Below are positions 41,646-49,377 of a stretch of DNA of 64,000 nt, one piece after another (position 1 is the first letter of the stretch; the number at the start of each line of letters is the position of its first letter). The notes under the pieces were generated by a model that was given only the letters and a program-made list of their open reading frames with translations, did no database searches and was not told where the DNA came from. A program made the position numbers and the translations under genes. This stretch comes from Proteobacteria bacterium DTSAM18 (lineage in GTDB: Bacteria; Myxococcota_A; UBA796; GCA-2862545). Location of the stretch: positions 310,001 through 374,000 of the forward strand of contig JARACJ010000002.1 of assembly GCA_028767165.1 (NCBI GenBank). Direction: 5' to 3'.

Positions 41646-42221
41646 ATGGCCCGCGCGACCTACTTCTGCGTCGACATCGAGTGTTCCGGCCCCGTGCCGG
41701 CCCTGTACGACATGCTGTCCCTGGGCTGCGTGCCCGTGAAGCACGTGGATGGCGAGTACGTGATCGACGACGACCGGTTCTATGTCGAGATCATGCCCAT
41801 GGCCCCGCGGGTGGACGAGGGCGCGATGAAGGTCAACGGGCTCGACCTCGACGACCTGAAGAAGAACGGCCGGCTGCTTCGCGACGCCCTCGACGAGCTC
41901 ACCGCCTTCGTGAAGAAGCACGCCGGCGACACCACGCCGGTGTTCGTGGGCCACAACGCGCCCTTCGACTGGTCCTTCGTGGCCTACGCCTTCGCCGCGG
42001 CCGGAAAGAAGAACGTGTTCGGCTACAAGGCGCTCGACACCAAGGCCCTGAGCAGCGGCGTGCTTGGGCTGCACTGGCTCGACTCCAACAAGGAGGAGCT
42101 GGCCGAGCGGCTGACGCTCCCCGACGTGGAGAGCGAGAAGGTGCACCGGGCGGACTACGACGCGTTCTACCAGGCGCACATCCTGGTGGAGCTCCTCCGT
42201 CGCATGCCCATCGCCGAATAG
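41646..42221 (+). CDS. DEDDh-family 3'-5' exonuclease (RNase T/DnaQ type)
   Basis: A 191-residue nuclease. Motif Exo I is FCVDIECSG (Asp and Glu at about 9 and 11), Exo II is VFVGHNAPFDWSF, and Exo III is HRADYDAFYQAHI with the His and Asp of the DEDDh class. Such enzymes trim 3' ends of RNA or DNA in the cytoplasm. It is a single-domain protein without a polymerase partner, closest in plan to RNase T or oligoribonuclease-like proteins; the exact substrate is not evident. The ATG at 41646 is chosen because the protein then begins right before Exo I and GGAGGTG precedes it. Palindromic elements flank it on both sides. Confidence 0.88.
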   Translation: MARATYFCVDIECSGPVPALYDMLSLGCVPVKHVDGEYVIDDDRFYVEIMPMAPRVDEGAMKVNGLDLDDLKKNGRLLRDALDELTAFVKKHAGDTTPVFVGHNAPFDWSFVAYAFAAAGKKNVFGYKALDTKALSSGVLGLHWLDSNKEELAERLTLPDVESEKVHRADYDAFYQAHILVELLRRMPIAE

Positions 42222-42286
42222 ATCCCGTGCCCGCGCCCGATCTCGGATTCGCGCCCCTCATCAGGCCTCCCGGGGATTCGGGACCA

Positions 42287-42334
42287 GGGCGCCCCAAGGG
42301 GCGCCCCTACGTACGGGCACCCCTTGGGGTGCCC
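42287..42334. repeat. Double-hairpin element, copy B
   Basis: GGGCGCCCC/GGGGCGCCC (42287-42306) and GGGCACCCC/GGGGTGCCC (42315-42334) are perfect stems joined by a TACGTAC spacer, same orientation as copy A at 41483-41530. Both stems differ from copy A by paired substitutions that keep pairing. It lies downstream of the exonuclease gene and may also act as its terminator. Confidence 0.6.
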
Positions 42335-42397
42335 TGGCCTCGCCCCTCCGGAACATCTGGGCAACTCGCGGCCCTGGCGTGAATGGCGCCCGAAGGG

Positions 42398-42443
42398 AAT
42401 CCAACGGTGTCGGGCGCAGCAAGCGGCGCCCCTACGCTACAAC
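42398..42443. repeat. Half copy of the 38737-38875 repeat
   Basis: The sequence around CGGGCGCAGCAAGC (from 42411) through CCCCTACGCTACAACG (to 42443) matches the right half of the element at 38737-38875, and its reverse complement matches that element's left arm (CGTTGTAGCGTAGGGG). It shows the family is dispersed. No coding potential. Confidence 0.55.
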
Positions 42444-42491
42444 GCCCGAAGCGGAGCCACCGGCCGCCGCCCTCACGAGAAAACGCCATTC

Positions 42492-42574
42492 CGTAGGGGC
42501 GGGCCTTGGTCCGCCCGCCGACCCGCCTGTTCCATTCCGGCGCGAACACGGTCGGACCAAGGCCCGCCCCTACG
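42492..42574. repeat. Perfect 22-bp inverted repeat element
   Basis: Positions 42492-42513 and 42553-42574 are exact reverse complements over 22 bases (each includes TAGGGGCGGGCC or its complement), separated by 39 bases. The arms share the GTAGGGGCG / CGCCCCTAC theme with other repeats in this gap. It probably forms a stable hairpin and could terminate transcripts arriving from either side. The remaining parts of the 42222-42606 gap hold no gene. Confidence 0.7.
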
Positions 42575-42606
42575 ACCCCGCCCCAAGCCAGGCCGGTGAT
42601 CGCGCC

Positions 42607-43395
42607 CTATTCCACGACGAACGGGTACGCTTTTCTGGCCTGCTTCGGATGCGATTCGAACGACACCTGCGTCATGTCCTCGAACAGGTCATCGGTCACG
42701 AACGCATACGTGCCTGGCTGCAGCTTCTCGGCGCTGAACAGCCAGGTGCCGCCGGACAGGTGCTGCTTGTCGAGGTCGATCTGCTTGCTGCTGACCCACA
42801 GGTTGAGGTCGACGTCCTGCTCGCCCTCCACCGTGAGCACCTGGGCCTCGTCCTGGTAGGTGAGCTCGTGCAGCTCGATGTTGAGCCGGCCGAGCTGATC
42901 GCGGCGCAGGTCGGAGTGGAAGACCACCTGGAAGGGGCGGTCGTCCTCGAGCTCGACCTCGATGTCGCCGATCTTCCGCAGGCCCTGGAAGTTGCGCAGG
43001 TCGGTGCCCATGCGCACGATGGGCTCGCCGCGCAGGGGGACGTAGTCGTCCTCGCCGAGCAGGAAGTAGCCCTTGCCGGGGGGCTGGGGCGCGATGGTGA
43101 TCTGCGTGGTGACCGACCCATCGGTGGACTCGACCTTGGTCATCGCGTTCTGGCCGATCCACTCGTCCTTGGTGGCCTTGATGCGGAAGCTGCCCGCCTC
43201 GAGCGGCACGGACACCTGGCCCTTTCCGCTCGTCTTCAGGGTCTTCTCTGTTCCGCTGATGGACACCTGGACGCCTGATACCGGGTTGCCCCACGGGTCG
43301 ACGACCTCGGTGATGAGCTCCGGACCGCCGCCACAGGCCTGCAGGGCCAGGATCAGCGGGATGAGGGCCGTGGGGTGGGCGGTAATGAAACGCAT
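42607..43395 (-). CDS. Lipoprotein with carboxypeptidase-regulatory/Ig-like N-terminal domain
   Basis: A 262-residue lipoprotein (LALQAC lipobox). The first 90 mature residues form a carboxypeptidase-regulatory-like or Big-type beta-sandwich (VVDPWGNPVSGVQVSISG, then VPLEAGSFRIKAT). The remainder is beta-rich (EVELEDDRPFQVVFHS, LNIELHELTY, VDLNLWVSS) without a known family. The start at 43395 gives the signal peptide. A separate small gene ends 82 bases upstream on the same strand, so they may be co-transcribed. Confidence 0.75.
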   Translation of the reverse strand: MRFITAHPTALIPLILALQACGGGPELITEVVDPWGNPVSGVQVSISGTEKTLKTSGKGQVSVPLEAGSFRIKATKDEWIGQNAMTKVESTDGSVTTQITIAPQPPGKGYFLLGEDDYVPLRGEPIVRMGTDLRNFQGLRKIGDIEVELEDDRPFQVVFHSDLRRDQLGRLNIELHELTYQDEAQVLTVEGEQDVDLNLWVSSKQIDLDKQHLSGGTWLFSAEKLQPGTYAFVTDDLFEDMTQVSFESHPKQARKAYPFVVE

Positions 43396-43477
43396 GTCGA
43401 GGGCCTCCGAGACCTGAATCCACGTCCGCATGTAACCACGTTTGCGGGGGTTGCAGGAAGGGGACGCGCACATGGAT

Positions 43478-43750
43478 TCACTTCGGTTGGGACGCGTCCG
43501 AGGTGAACCAGTGATCGAGGGTGCCCTCTTCGAGTTCCCGGAGGGTGTGGTCGAGGAACTCCCGGTAGCTGATCCAGGCTTGCAACCGGGCGCCCTCGTC
43601 GCTGTTGGGATCCTCGGTAAGACGCTGCAAACGCTTTGGAATTTCCTTGTCGACCGCCCAGGCTCTACATTGCTCTACAAACCTGTGCACGATAGCCAAG
43701 GCATCTTGAGGGCTCACCTGCGGGTGCCTTTCAGGTTGGAACAGCGTCAT
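43478..43750 (-). CDS. Small helical protein of unknown function
   Basis: A 90-residue cytoplasmic protein, almost entirely predicted helix (SPQDALAIVHRFVEQCRAW, EGARLQAWISYREFLDHTL), with conserved-looking aromatic and charged residues and no signal. The start at 43750 is the most likely, with later starts too short and an upstream one adding a poor N-terminus. It is divergent from the menaquinone operon (start 43782) with only 31 bases between the two start codons, so their promoters must overlap the coding starts. Confidence 0.6.
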   Translation of the reverse strand: MTLFQPERHPQVSPQDALAIVHRFVEQCRAWAVDKEIPKRLQRLTEDPNSDEGARLQAWISYREFLDHTLRELEEGTLDHWFTSDASQPK

Positions 43751-43781
43751 CGGACCCCCGTGGATTGGATCGGAGTGTTCA

Positions 43782-44831
43782 GTGGAGACAGCGGAAAAGC
43801 AAGACGGCACCGCCCTGCCCGGCGGGCAGGCACGACGCCCACGAGCCGCTGGCCTGCAAGCGGGCGCCCGTCGAACCTACCTCTCGTCGCCCACCGACGC
43901 ACTGGCGCTCGTCGCCGATGATCTGGTCGCCTCCGAGGCCGTCCTGGTGGAGCAGGTGGGCTCCGATGTGGCGGCGCTGCCCCACGTGGCCCACTACCTG
44001 GCTGCCGCCGGCGGAAAGCGCCTGCGCCCGGCCCTCACGGCCCTCGCCGCCCGCGCGCTCGGCGCCTCGGTGGATGTCCACGCCCTGATGGCCGCCGGCG
44101 AGCTCATCCACCTCGGCTCGCTGCTCCACGACGACGTCGTCGACGACGGCACCCGCCGTCGGGGCCAGCCCACGGCCAACGTCCTGCACGGCAACGCCAT
44201 CTCCGTCCTCACCGGCGACTTCTGCGTCGGCCGCGCCCTCACCCTGGCCCTCACCCGTGGCGGTGCGCTGGCCGGCACCGAGCTCGCGCAGACCGTCGCC
44301 ACCATGTCCGAGGGCGAGGTCCTTCAGCTGCAGCTCGCGGGCAACCTGCAGGCCACCGTCGACGGCTACATGGAGGTCATCGAGCGCAAGACCTCCTCGC
44401 TCATCTCCTGGTGCACCGCCGCACCGGCCCTCGCCGCCGGTGATGCCGTCCGCGCCGAGGCCCTGCGCATCTACGGCTGCGGCGTGGGCGTGGCCTTCCA
44501 GATCGCCGACGACGTCCTCGACTTCCGCGAGGGCACCGGCAAGGCCCCCGGCGCCGATCTGCGCGAGCGCAAGCTCACCCTGCCCATCCTGCTGGCCGGC
44601 GAGCGGGTCCCCGCGCTCATGGAGGCCCTGGCCACCGGCCACGACTGGTCCGACGAGACCCTCGCCTACTGGGTCGCCCAGGTGAGGGCCTCCGGCGCCC
44701 TCGAGGCCGCCCTGGATGTGGCCCTCGGCCATGTCGAGCAGGCCATCGCGGCCCTCGATGCCCTCCCCGACAACGACGGCACCGACGCCATGCGGCTGCT
44801 GGCCACGTTCCTCGTGGAGCGCACAGCATGA
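43782..44831 (+). CDS. Polyprenyl diphosphate synthase
   Basis: A 349-residue trans-prenyltransferase that elongates farnesyl- or geranyl-type diphosphate with isopentenyl diphosphate to make the menaquinone side chain. Both Asp-rich motifs are intact: DDVVDD (117-122, FARM-type) and DDVLD (243-247), with GGKRLRP at about 78-84 and the LHDD/GDFCVG/EGEVLQLQ landmarks. The first 35 residues are a non-conserved extension. The start is a GTG at 43782 with GGAG six bases upstream. First gene of the futalosine-type menaquinone operon; its stop overlaps the ubiX-type gene by four bases. Chain length cannot be read from sequence. Confidence 0.93.
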   Translation: METAEKQDGTALPGGQARRPRAAGLQAGARRTYLSSPTDALALVADDLVASEAVLVEQVGSDVAALPHVAHYLAAAGGKRLRPALTALAARALGASVDVHALMAAGELIHLGSLLHDDVVDDGTRRRGQPTANVLHGNAISVLTGDFCVGRALTLALTRGGALAGTELAQTVATMSEGEVLQLQLAGNLQATVDGYMEVIERKTSSLISWCTAAPALAAGDAVRAEALRIYGCGVGVAFQIADDVLDFREGTGKAPGADLRERKLTLPILLAGERVPALMEALATGHDWSDETLAYWVAQVRASGALEAALDVALGHVEQAIAALDALPDNDGTDAMRLLATFLVERTA

Positions 44832-45400
44832 AGCGCATCGTGGTGGGCGTCGGGGGGGCTTCCGGGTCCATCTATGCCCATCGCCTGCTCTCCTTCCTGG
44901 CCCAGTGCGAGGGTGTCACGGCCGACGTGGTGTTCTCCAACATGGGCCGGCTCGTGTTCCGCGACGAGGTGGGCGTCGATCCCGCCGAGTACGGCTTCAA
45001 GATCTACGGCCCCAAGGACATGACCGCCCCCTTCGCCTCGGGCTCGGCCCGCTACGACGGCATGGTGGTGGTGCCCTGCTCCGCCGGAGGTCTCGGGCGC
45101 ATCGCCCACGGGCTGTCCACCGACCTGATCGGCCGCTCGGCGGACGTCACGCTCAAGGAGCGCCGGCCCCTGGTGCTGGTGGTCCGCGAGTCGCCCTACA
45201 GCCTCGTGCACCTGAAGAACATGACGGCCGTCACCGAGGCCGGCGCCATCGTGCTGCCCGCCTCGCCGAGCTTCTACAGCGGCCCGACGAACGTCGATCA
45301 GCTGGTCGACACGGTGCTCTGCCGGGTCCTCGACCGCCTGGGCATCGACAACGAACTCATGAAACGCTGGACCGGACGTGATCCGGGAGGTTCCCGATGA
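44828..45400 (+). CDS. ubiX: UbiX-type flavin prenyltransferase
   Basis: A 190-residue enzyme that prenylates FMN to make the cofactor of UbiD-type decarboxylases. The N-terminal VGVGGASGSIYAHRLL (about 6-21) is the flavin-binding signature, followed by VPCSAGGLGRIAHGLSTDLIGRSADVTLKERRPLVLVVRE (in part ADVTLKERRPLVLVVRE), the second hallmark. In the futalosine pathway it would serve a UbiD-like decarboxylase acting on the menaquinone precursor; no ubiD homologue lies in this window. Overlaps both neighbours by four bases. Confidence 0.94.
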   Translation: MKRIVVGVGGASGSIYAHRLLSFLAQCEGVTADVVFSNMGRLVFRDEVGVDPAEYGFKIYGPKDMTAPFASGSARYDGMVVVPCSAGGLGRIAHGLSTDLIGRSADVTLKERRPLVLVVRESPYSLVHLKNMTAVTEAGAIVLPASPSFYSGPTNVDQLVDTVLCRVLDRLGIDNELMKRWTGRDPGGSR

Positions 45401-46536
45401 ACGCATCCCTGCAACCCCGCCCCGTGCTGAGCTCGGTCACCCGCCGCGCCCTCGACGCCGCCGGCCTGGGCGACATCGCAGACAAGGTGGTGGCCCGGGA
45501 GCGGCTGACCCTCGAAGACGGTCAGCGCCTGTTCGCCACGCCCCACGTGCAGCTCGTGGGCGTCCTGGCCAACCTCGTGCGGGAGCGCCACCACGGCGAC
45601 CTGACCTACTACAACCGCAACCAGCACATCAACGCGACGAACGTGTGCGAAGCCACCTGCATGTTCTGTTCGTTCTCGCGGCTGGAGACAGGTGACCCCC
45701 GCGCCTACACGATGTCCATGGAGCAGGCGCTGTCCCGCATCCGGGCCCTCCGCGACACCTTCATCACCGAGGTGCACATCGTGAACGGCCTGAACCCGGA
45801 CCTGCCGTTCCGCTACTACACCGACCTGCTCACCGCGTTGAAGCAGGAGCGGCCCGATCTGCACATCAAGGGCTTCACCGCCGTCGAGATCCACTACTAC
45901 GCCGGCAAGTTCGGCATGACCTACGAGCAGGTGCTCGACGCCCTGTGCGAGGCGGGCCTCGACTCGATGCCCGGTGGCGGCGCCGAGATCTTCGCCGACC
46001 GCGTCCGCAAGAAGATCTGCCACGACAAGGTCGATGGTCCCGGCTGGCTGAAGATCCACGAGATCGCCCACGCCCGTGGCATGCGCACCAACGCCACCAT
46101 GCTGTTCGGCATGATCGAGACCACCGACGAGCGGCTCGACCACATGCTGCAGCTGCGGGATCTGCAGGACGTCACCGGCGGCTTCCAGACCTTCATCCCG
46201 CTCAAGTTCCACAACGAGCACAACCGCCTCAACGGTCTGTACGAGGCCACCGCCGTCGAGGTGCTGCGCACCTTCGCCGTGGCCCGGCTGATGCTCGACA
46301 ACTTCCCCCACATCAAGGCCTACTGGCCCATGCTCGGTGTGCAGGTGGCCCAGTCCTCCCTGGCCTGGGGCGTCGACGACCTCGACGGCACCGTCCGCGA
46401 GGAGCGCATCTACCACATGGCCGGGGCCAAGACCCCGCAGGCCCTGTCCCGCGACGACCTGGTGGCCCTCATCCGCGCCGCCGGTCGCACCCCCGTCGAG
46501 CGGGACACCCTGTACCACGTCGCCGCAGAGGTCTGA
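45397..46536 (+). CDS. mqnE: Aminofutalosine synthase MqnE (radical SAM)
   Basis: A 379-residue radical-SAM enzyme joining the MqnA product to SAM to make aminofutalosine. The CxxxCxxC cluster is intact (Cys84, 88, 91 in CEATCMFC), preceded by NRNQHINATNVC. Family landmarks GFTAVEIHYYA, GLDSMPGGGAEIFADRVRKKICHDK and TGGFQTFIPLKFHNEHN all match MqnE; the HDK and FHNEHN sequences separate it from MqnC (which has a PWPFQ-type motif). It overlaps the ubiX-type gene by four bases and is followed one base later by the mqnA fusion. Confidence 0.95.
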   Translation: MNASLQPRPVLSSVTRRALDAAGLGDIADKVVARERLTLEDGQRLFATPHVQLVGVLANLVRERHHGDLTYYNRNQHINATNVCEATCMFCSFSRLETGDPRAYTMSMEQALSRIRALRDTFITEVHIVNGLNPDLPFRYYTDLLTALKQERPDLHIKGFTAVEIHYYAGKFGMTYEQVLDALCEAGLDSMPGGGAEIFADRVRKKICHDKVDGPGWLKIHEIAHARGMRTNATMLFGMIETTDERLDHMLQLRDLQDVTGGFQTFIPLKFHNEHNRLNGLYEATAVEVLRTFAVARLMLDNFPHIKAYWPMLGVQVAQSSLAWGVDDLDGTVREERIYHMAGAKTPQALSRDDLVALIRAAGRTPVERDTLYHVAAEV

Positions 46537-46537
46537 G

Positions 46538-48232
46538 ATGAGCAAGATCCGCGTGGGCTCCGTGCGCTACCTGAACGCATGGCCCCTCTCCTCCCAGCTG
46601 GATCCCGAGCGCTTCGAGGTGGTCTTCGATCACCCCCGCCGCATCGCCGAGCTCCTCGCCACCGGCGAGGTCGACGTGGCCCTGGCCCCCGTGGCCGCCG
46701 TGCTCACCGATGGCGACTACCGCATCGCACCGGGCTGGTGCATCGGTGCCGAGGGCGCCGTCGACTCGGTGTTCCTGGTGGCCGAGACGGCCCCCGAGCA
46801 GTGGACGGAGGTCCTCCTCGACGAGACCAGCCGCACGAGCCTCACCCTGGCACGGCTGCTCCTCACCGAGGGGCCTCTCGCCAGCCGCGTCGCTCCCGGC
46901 CTCACCATGCGCCAGGTCGCGCCCGGCACCGGTCCTGCCCAGGCCGGCGGCACCGTGGCCTCCCTGGTGATCGGCGACGAGGCCCTGGCACTGGACGACC
47001 GCTTCACCGTGCGCCTCGATCTGGCCGAGCTGTGGACTGCCTGGACGGGCAAGCCCTTCGTCTTCGCCGTGTGGGCGGGCCGCAAGGATCTGCCCCGCCA
47101 CATCCTCGACGAGCTGCGCGCCGCCGGCGAGCGGGGCCACGCCAAGGTGCCCCTGCACTTCGCGGGCGACGAGCGGGACTACCTCACGAAGTCCATCCGC
47201 TACGCCCTCGACGAGCCCGCCCTCATCGGCCTGCGCTGGTACGCCTCCATGGCCTACCGCCAGGGCCTCGTGGGCACCGAGCACGTGCGCTTCTACGAGC
47301 CCGATGCCGTCTGCAAGCCCGTCGGCGCGCAGGTCGATGCGCTGCTGGGCAAGGCTGCCGACGGTGAGCGCCTCACCGAGGCCGAGGGCATGGTGCTGTG
47401 GCAGGACGCCCCCACCGCCGAGCTGGCCACCGCCGCCCGCCTGCGGGTGGCCGACATCACCCGGGCCTCCTACGCCGTGGGTGCACCCGTCGACCTGGCG
47501 AACGTCACCGAGGGGCTGGCCGCCGCCGCCGAGGCCGGCTGCACCGTGGTGCGGCTCACCGGCACCGGCTCCGACGCCGCGCTCATCGCCGCCGTCCAGG
47601 CCGCCAGCGCCATGGGCATGCAGGTCACCGGCCTCGACCTCGTGCGGGTCAAGGCCATCCTCGGCCAGCTCGGCGCCGCGGGCCTCGCCAGCGTCACCTG
47701 GTCGGTCGCCCCCGACACCGCCTGGCTGTGCGCCGAGGCCGTCGAGGCGGGCCTGGCGGTGGATGCCGTCAGCACCTTCACCGGTCCGGTCGACGACGGC
47801 GGGTGGCTCGCCCACCTGCAGCTCGTCCGCATGGCGGCCCCCCGCTCCTACCGCATCGACACCTGGCTGCCCGAGGGCGCCCTGGTGGAGCCCGGCTCGC
47901 TCACCACCCTCGACTGGCTGCGGATGAACGCCTTCGCGCGCCTGTTCCTGCCGTCGGTCGACCACCTCGTCGCGTCTCCGGCGGTGGTGGGCATCGAGGC
48001 GAGCCAGACGGCGCTGTTCTACGGCGTCGACGACCTCGGCCTGCTCGGCGTGCCCATGCAGGCGCCCGCGGAGGGCCTGGCCACCTTCGAGCCCACGCTG
48101 TCCGCCGGCGAGCGGGCGATCCACATCCTGGGCATGGAGCCCGTCCGCCGTGACGACCGCTTCGAGGCCCTGGGCGGCCCCCTGAGCACCTTCCGCCGCG
48201 TGCGGCCGGTGGCGGAGCGGGCCACGCTGTGA
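46538..48232 (+). CDS. mqnA: Chorismate dehydratase MqnA fused to a cysteine-less MqnC-like domain
   Basis: A 564-residue fusion. Residues 1 to about 262 are MqnA, the chorismate dehydratase that makes 3-enolpyruvylbenzoate: VGSVRYLNAWPL, VALAPVAAV, the S/T-rich SRTSLTLARLLL segment and the LRWYA/FYEPDA end. From about 265 the protein continues with the start of an MqnC radical-SAM enzyme (ALLGKAADGERLTEAEGM), but where MqnC has NINYTNVCVTDCKFCAFYR it reads APVDLANVTEGL, with no Cys-x3-Cys-x2-C. TIM-barrel strands follow in shortened form, ending FYGVDDLGLLG in place of MqnC's GxNDFGS. It is presumably a catalytically dead MqnC remnant serving as scaffold. The start at 46538 lies one base after the mqnE stop; the stop overlaps the next gene by four bases. 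Confidence 0.88.
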   Translation: MSKIRVGSVRYLNAWPLSSQLDPERFEVVFDHPRRIAELLATGEVDVALAPVAAVLTDGDYRIAPGWCIGAEGAVDSVFLVAETAPEQWTEVLLDETSRTSLTLARLLLTEGPLASRVAPGLTMRQVAPGTGPAQAGGTVASLVIGDEALALDDRFTVRLDLAELWTAWTGKPFVFAVWAGRKDLPRHILDELRAAGERGHAKVPLHFAGDERDYLTKSIRYALDEPALIGLRWYASMAYRQGLVGTEHVRFYEPDAVCKPVGAQVDALLGKAADGERLTEAEGMVLWQDAPTAELATAARLRVADITRASYAVGAPVDLANVTEGLAAAAEAGCTVVRLTGTGSDAALIAAVQAASAMGMQVTGLDLVRVKAILGQLGAAGLASVTWSVAPDTAWLCAEAVEAGLAVDAVSTFTGPVDDGGWLAHLQLVRMAAPRSYRIDTWLPEGALVEPGSLTTLDWLRMNAFARLFLPSVDHLVASPAVVGIEASQTALFYGVDDLGLLGVPMQAPAEGLATFEPTLSAGERAIHILGMEPVRRDDRFEALGGPLSTFRRVRPVAERATL

Positions 48233-49377
48233 CGCGCCACGCCGCACGGTGGGTGCTCACCCCGGACGGCCTTCGCGAGAACCACGTCGTGGAGGTCTCC
48301 GGCGCCCGCATCGTGCGCGTCGGGCCCGCCGGGCCCCACGACCCGGCGCCGAAGCCGGGCCTGCTGATGCCCGGCCTGATCAACGCCCACGGGCACCTGG
48401 AGCTGTCGGATCTGGAGGGCCGCGTGCCCCCCGGTGGCGGGTTCGTGGCCTGGGTGCGGCGCCTGTTCGGCGTGTCCCGGGGCGACGATTCCGCGCGCAT
48501 CGCCCGCCAGGCCGCCGAGCGGATGGTCGCGGCCGGCACGGCCTGGCTGTGGGACGTCTCCAACAGCGGCGCCACCGGCGGCGCCATGGCGAAGGCGGGC
48601 CTGCACGGCGTGGTGCAGCACGAGGTCCTCGGCTTCGACGGGCCGTCGCTGCACGAGCGCCTCGCCGCCGTCCGCCGGGCGCTCGAGCAGGACCAGGAGG
48701 GTCCCGTGGCCGTGAGGCCGAGCCCCCACGCGGTGTACTCCACCGCCCCGGCGCTGCTGCAGCTCGCGGCCAGCCCGATGCCGGGTCTCGGGGCCACCCT
48801 GCACTGCGGGGAGTCCGAGGACGAGGCCCGCTTCCTGCACGATGGCACCGGCCCCCACGCCCGGCTGCTGGACGATCTCGGCCGGGACTGGCGCTGGTGG
48901 CGACCCCCGGGCAGCTCGGCGGTGTCCTACCTCGAGCGGCTCGGCCTGCTCCGTCCGGACGTGCTCCTCGTCCACGGGGTGCACTTCGACGCCGCGGACC
49001 TGCGGCGCATGGCCTCCGCGGGTGCCCCCTTGTGCCTGTGCCCCCGCTCCAACCGCTACATCGGCGGCGCGCTGCCGGATCTGGCCGCCGTGGCGTCCAG
49101 TGGCGTCCGGCTCTGCGTGGGCACCGACTCGCTCGCGTCGAACACCTCCCTCGACGTGCTGCAGGAGCTGGCCCTGCTCGCCGGGCACTTCACCGTTGAC
49201 CGTCTTCTGGCCATGGTGACCTCGGAAGGGGCGGATTGCCTGGGGGCTTCGGGCTATGGTCGGCTCGTCCCCGGCACGGCTCCGGGCCTGCTGTGGCTCG
49301 ACGTGGCGGATCCGGCCCAGGTGGTGCACGATCCCCCCGCCCACCGCCGGTGGCTCGCCCCCGTGGAGGTCCTTTGA
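48229..49377 (+). CDS. Aminofutalosine deaminase (amidohydrolase family)
   Basis: A 382-residue zinc amidohydrolase. HxH lies at His54/His56 in NAHGHLELS, followed by the HCGES, HGVHF and GTDSLAS metal/catalytic motifs. By position in the operon and fold it is the deaminase that turns aminofutalosine into futalosine, the alternative route to MTAN-type hydrolysis. The enzyme class has many relatives (adenosine, cytosine, S-adenosylhomocysteine deaminases), so substrate rests on context. It overlaps the mqnA fusion by four bases and the UbiA-type gene through a TTGA junction. Confidence 0.85.
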   Translation: MTRHAARWVLTPDGLRENHVVEVSGARIVRVGPAGPHDPAPKPGLLMPGLINAHGHLELSDLEGRVPPGGGFVAWVRRLFGVSRGDDSARIARQAAERMVAAGTAWLWDVSNSGATGGAMAKAGLHGVVQHEVLGFDGPSLHERLAAVRRALEQDQEGPVAVRPSPHAVYSTAPALLQLAASPMPGLGATLHCGESEDEARFLHDGTGPHARLLDDLGRDWRWWRPPGSSAVSYLERLGLLRPDVLLVHGVHFDAADLRRMASAGAPLCLCPRSNRYIGGALPDLAAVASSGVRLCVGTDSLASNTSLDVLQELALLAGHFTVDRLLAMVTSEGADCLGASGYGRLVPGTAPGLLWLDVADPAQVVHDPPAHRRWLAPVEVL

